From contig DKLU01000391.1 in assembly GCA_002455915.1 (NCBI GenBank), positions 1-5,884 of the forward strand: a DNA stretch of 5,884 nucleotides. Direction: 5' to 3'. Positions 5,127 to 5,884 of this stretch are shown here, piece by piece. The notes under the pieces were generated by a model. It saw only the letters and a program-made list of their open reading frames with translations, did no database searches and was not told the origin of the DNA. This DNA comes from Chryseobacterium sp. UBA6632. Its GTDB lineage: Bacteria; Bacteroidota; Bacteroidia; Flavobacteriales; Weeksellaceae. The first letter of the stretch is position 1; every line of letters begins with the position of its first letter. The position numbers were made by a program, and so were the translations under genes.

Positions 5127-5884
5127 ATGAGCCAATTTAAAGAATACAAAAACCTCAATCTTATTGACGTAGCAGAGAATGTAGCGGAATTCTGGAAACA
5201 GAACAAAACTTTCAATAAGAGTGTTGAGATTCGTGAGGGGCAACCTGAGTTTGTCTTTTATGAAGGTCCGCCTTCAGCAAACGGTATGCCCGGAATTCAC
5301 CACGTAATGGCCAGAGCGTTGAAGGATATTTTCTGTCGTTATCAGACCCAGAACGGAAAGCAGGTTTTCCGTAAAGCGGGTTGGGATACACACGGACTTC
5401 CGGTAGAGCTTGGCGTGGAAAAGGAATTAGGAATCACTAAAGAAGATATTGGCAAAAAAATTTCAATTGAAGATTACAACAAAGCATGTCGTGAAGCGGT
5501 AATGCGTTATACAGACGTTTGGAACAACCTTACCGAGAAAATCGGTTACTGGGTTGATCTTGATGATCCGTATATCACGTATAAATCAAAATACATGGAA
5601 ACGGTTTGGTGGTTGTTGAAGCAATTGTATGATAAAGGATTATTGTACAAAGGGTATACGATCCAGCCTTATTCTCCAAAAGCAGGAACCGGACTTTCTT
5701 CTCACGAAGTAAACCAGCCGGGAGCTTACCGTGATGTTTCTGACACAACCGATGTTGCTCAGTTTAAAACATTACCGGAAACACTACCTTCATTTTTACA
5801 AGGTTTTGGAGACGTACATTTCTTGGCATGGACGACAACTCCTTGGACGCTGCCTTCTAACACAGCTTTGACAGTTGGACCAAA
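5127..5884 (+). CDS. ileS: Isoleucyl-tRNA synthetase, N-terminal part (cut by window end)
   Basis: The first 252 codons of the class I synthetase that charges tRNA-Ile with isoleucine in the cytoplasm; the full protein is usually over 1000 residues, so about three quarters lies outside. Seen in order: FYEGPPSANG (44-53), the start of the catalytic fold; GIHH (56-59) in place of the canonical HXGH signature; KAGWDTHGLPVE (83-94), the strongly conserved family motif; and WTTTPWTLPSNTAL (235-248), the threonine-rich entry to the CP1 editing domain that removes mischarged valine. GWDTHGLPVE, rather than the GWDCHGLPIE of E. coli-type IleRS1, points to the eukaryote-like IleRS2 branch. The KMSKS loop and zinc-binding C-terminus are not visible. 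ATG at 5127 is the only sensible start: an in-frame TGA lies at 5115-5117. The reading frame is open to the window edge. The GXHH signature is the odd feature, discussed under findings. Confidence 0.96.
   Translation, partial: MSQFKEYKNLNLIDVAENVAEFWKQNKTFNKSVEIREGQPEFVFYEGPPSANGMPGIHHVMARALKDIFCRYQTQNGKQVFRKAGWDTHGLPVELGVEKELGITKEDIGKKISIEDYNKACREAVMRYTDVWNNLTEKIGYWVDLDDPYITYKSKYMETVWWLLKQLYDKGLLYKGYTIQPYSPKAGTGLSSHEVNQPGAYRDVSDTTDVAQFKTLPETLPSFLQGFGDVHFLAWTTTPWTLPSNTALTVGP

Overview
The window looks like chromosomal DNA of a flavobacterium, most likely Chryseobacterium or a close relative. It is AT-rich. Genes lack clear Shine-Dalgarno sequences, promoter candidates match the Bacteroidetes -7 box TAnnTTTG, and the intergenic DNA is full of short degenerate repeats that I associate with Flavobacteriia. 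The genus is an inference from protein flavour and layout; no rRNA or other decisive marker is present.

Layout. (1) 7-1260, plus strand: a complete FAD enzyme carrying the three hallmark motifs of flavin-dependent halogenases. (2) 1261-1291: a perfect 13-bp hairpin flanked by A and T runs, serving as a shared terminator for two convergent genes. (3) 1321-2613, minus strand: a phenylacetate-CoA-ligase-like (PaaK family) adenylating enzyme that starts with TTG. (4) 2614-2767: a short gap with a promoter candidate and a 15-bp inverted repeat. (5) 2768-4447, minus strand: an exported M23 zinc peptidase, also starting with TTG. (6) 4448-5126: 679 bases with no credible gene, built from several repeat types and one GC-rich hairpin. 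(7) 5127 to the window end, plus strand: the first 252 codons of isoleucyl-tRNA synthetase (ileS).

Function. The halogenase-like enzyme and the PaaK-like ligase could both act on aromatic acids, as in flexirubin/dialkylresorcinol or other aryl-polyene pigment pathways of flavobacteria. No other pathway gene is visible, so this is inference. The M23 peptidase (cell-wall turnover) and ileS (translation) are housekeeping genes and probably unrelated to that pathway.

The most notable observation is in ileS. Where class I synthetases carry HXGH, this protein reads GIHH (GXHH). This is the inverted signature described for some IleRS2 enzymes that are extremely insensitive to mupirocin. I found no mobile element, CRISPR array, tRNA or rRNA gene, and no multi-gene system that I would call undescribed.
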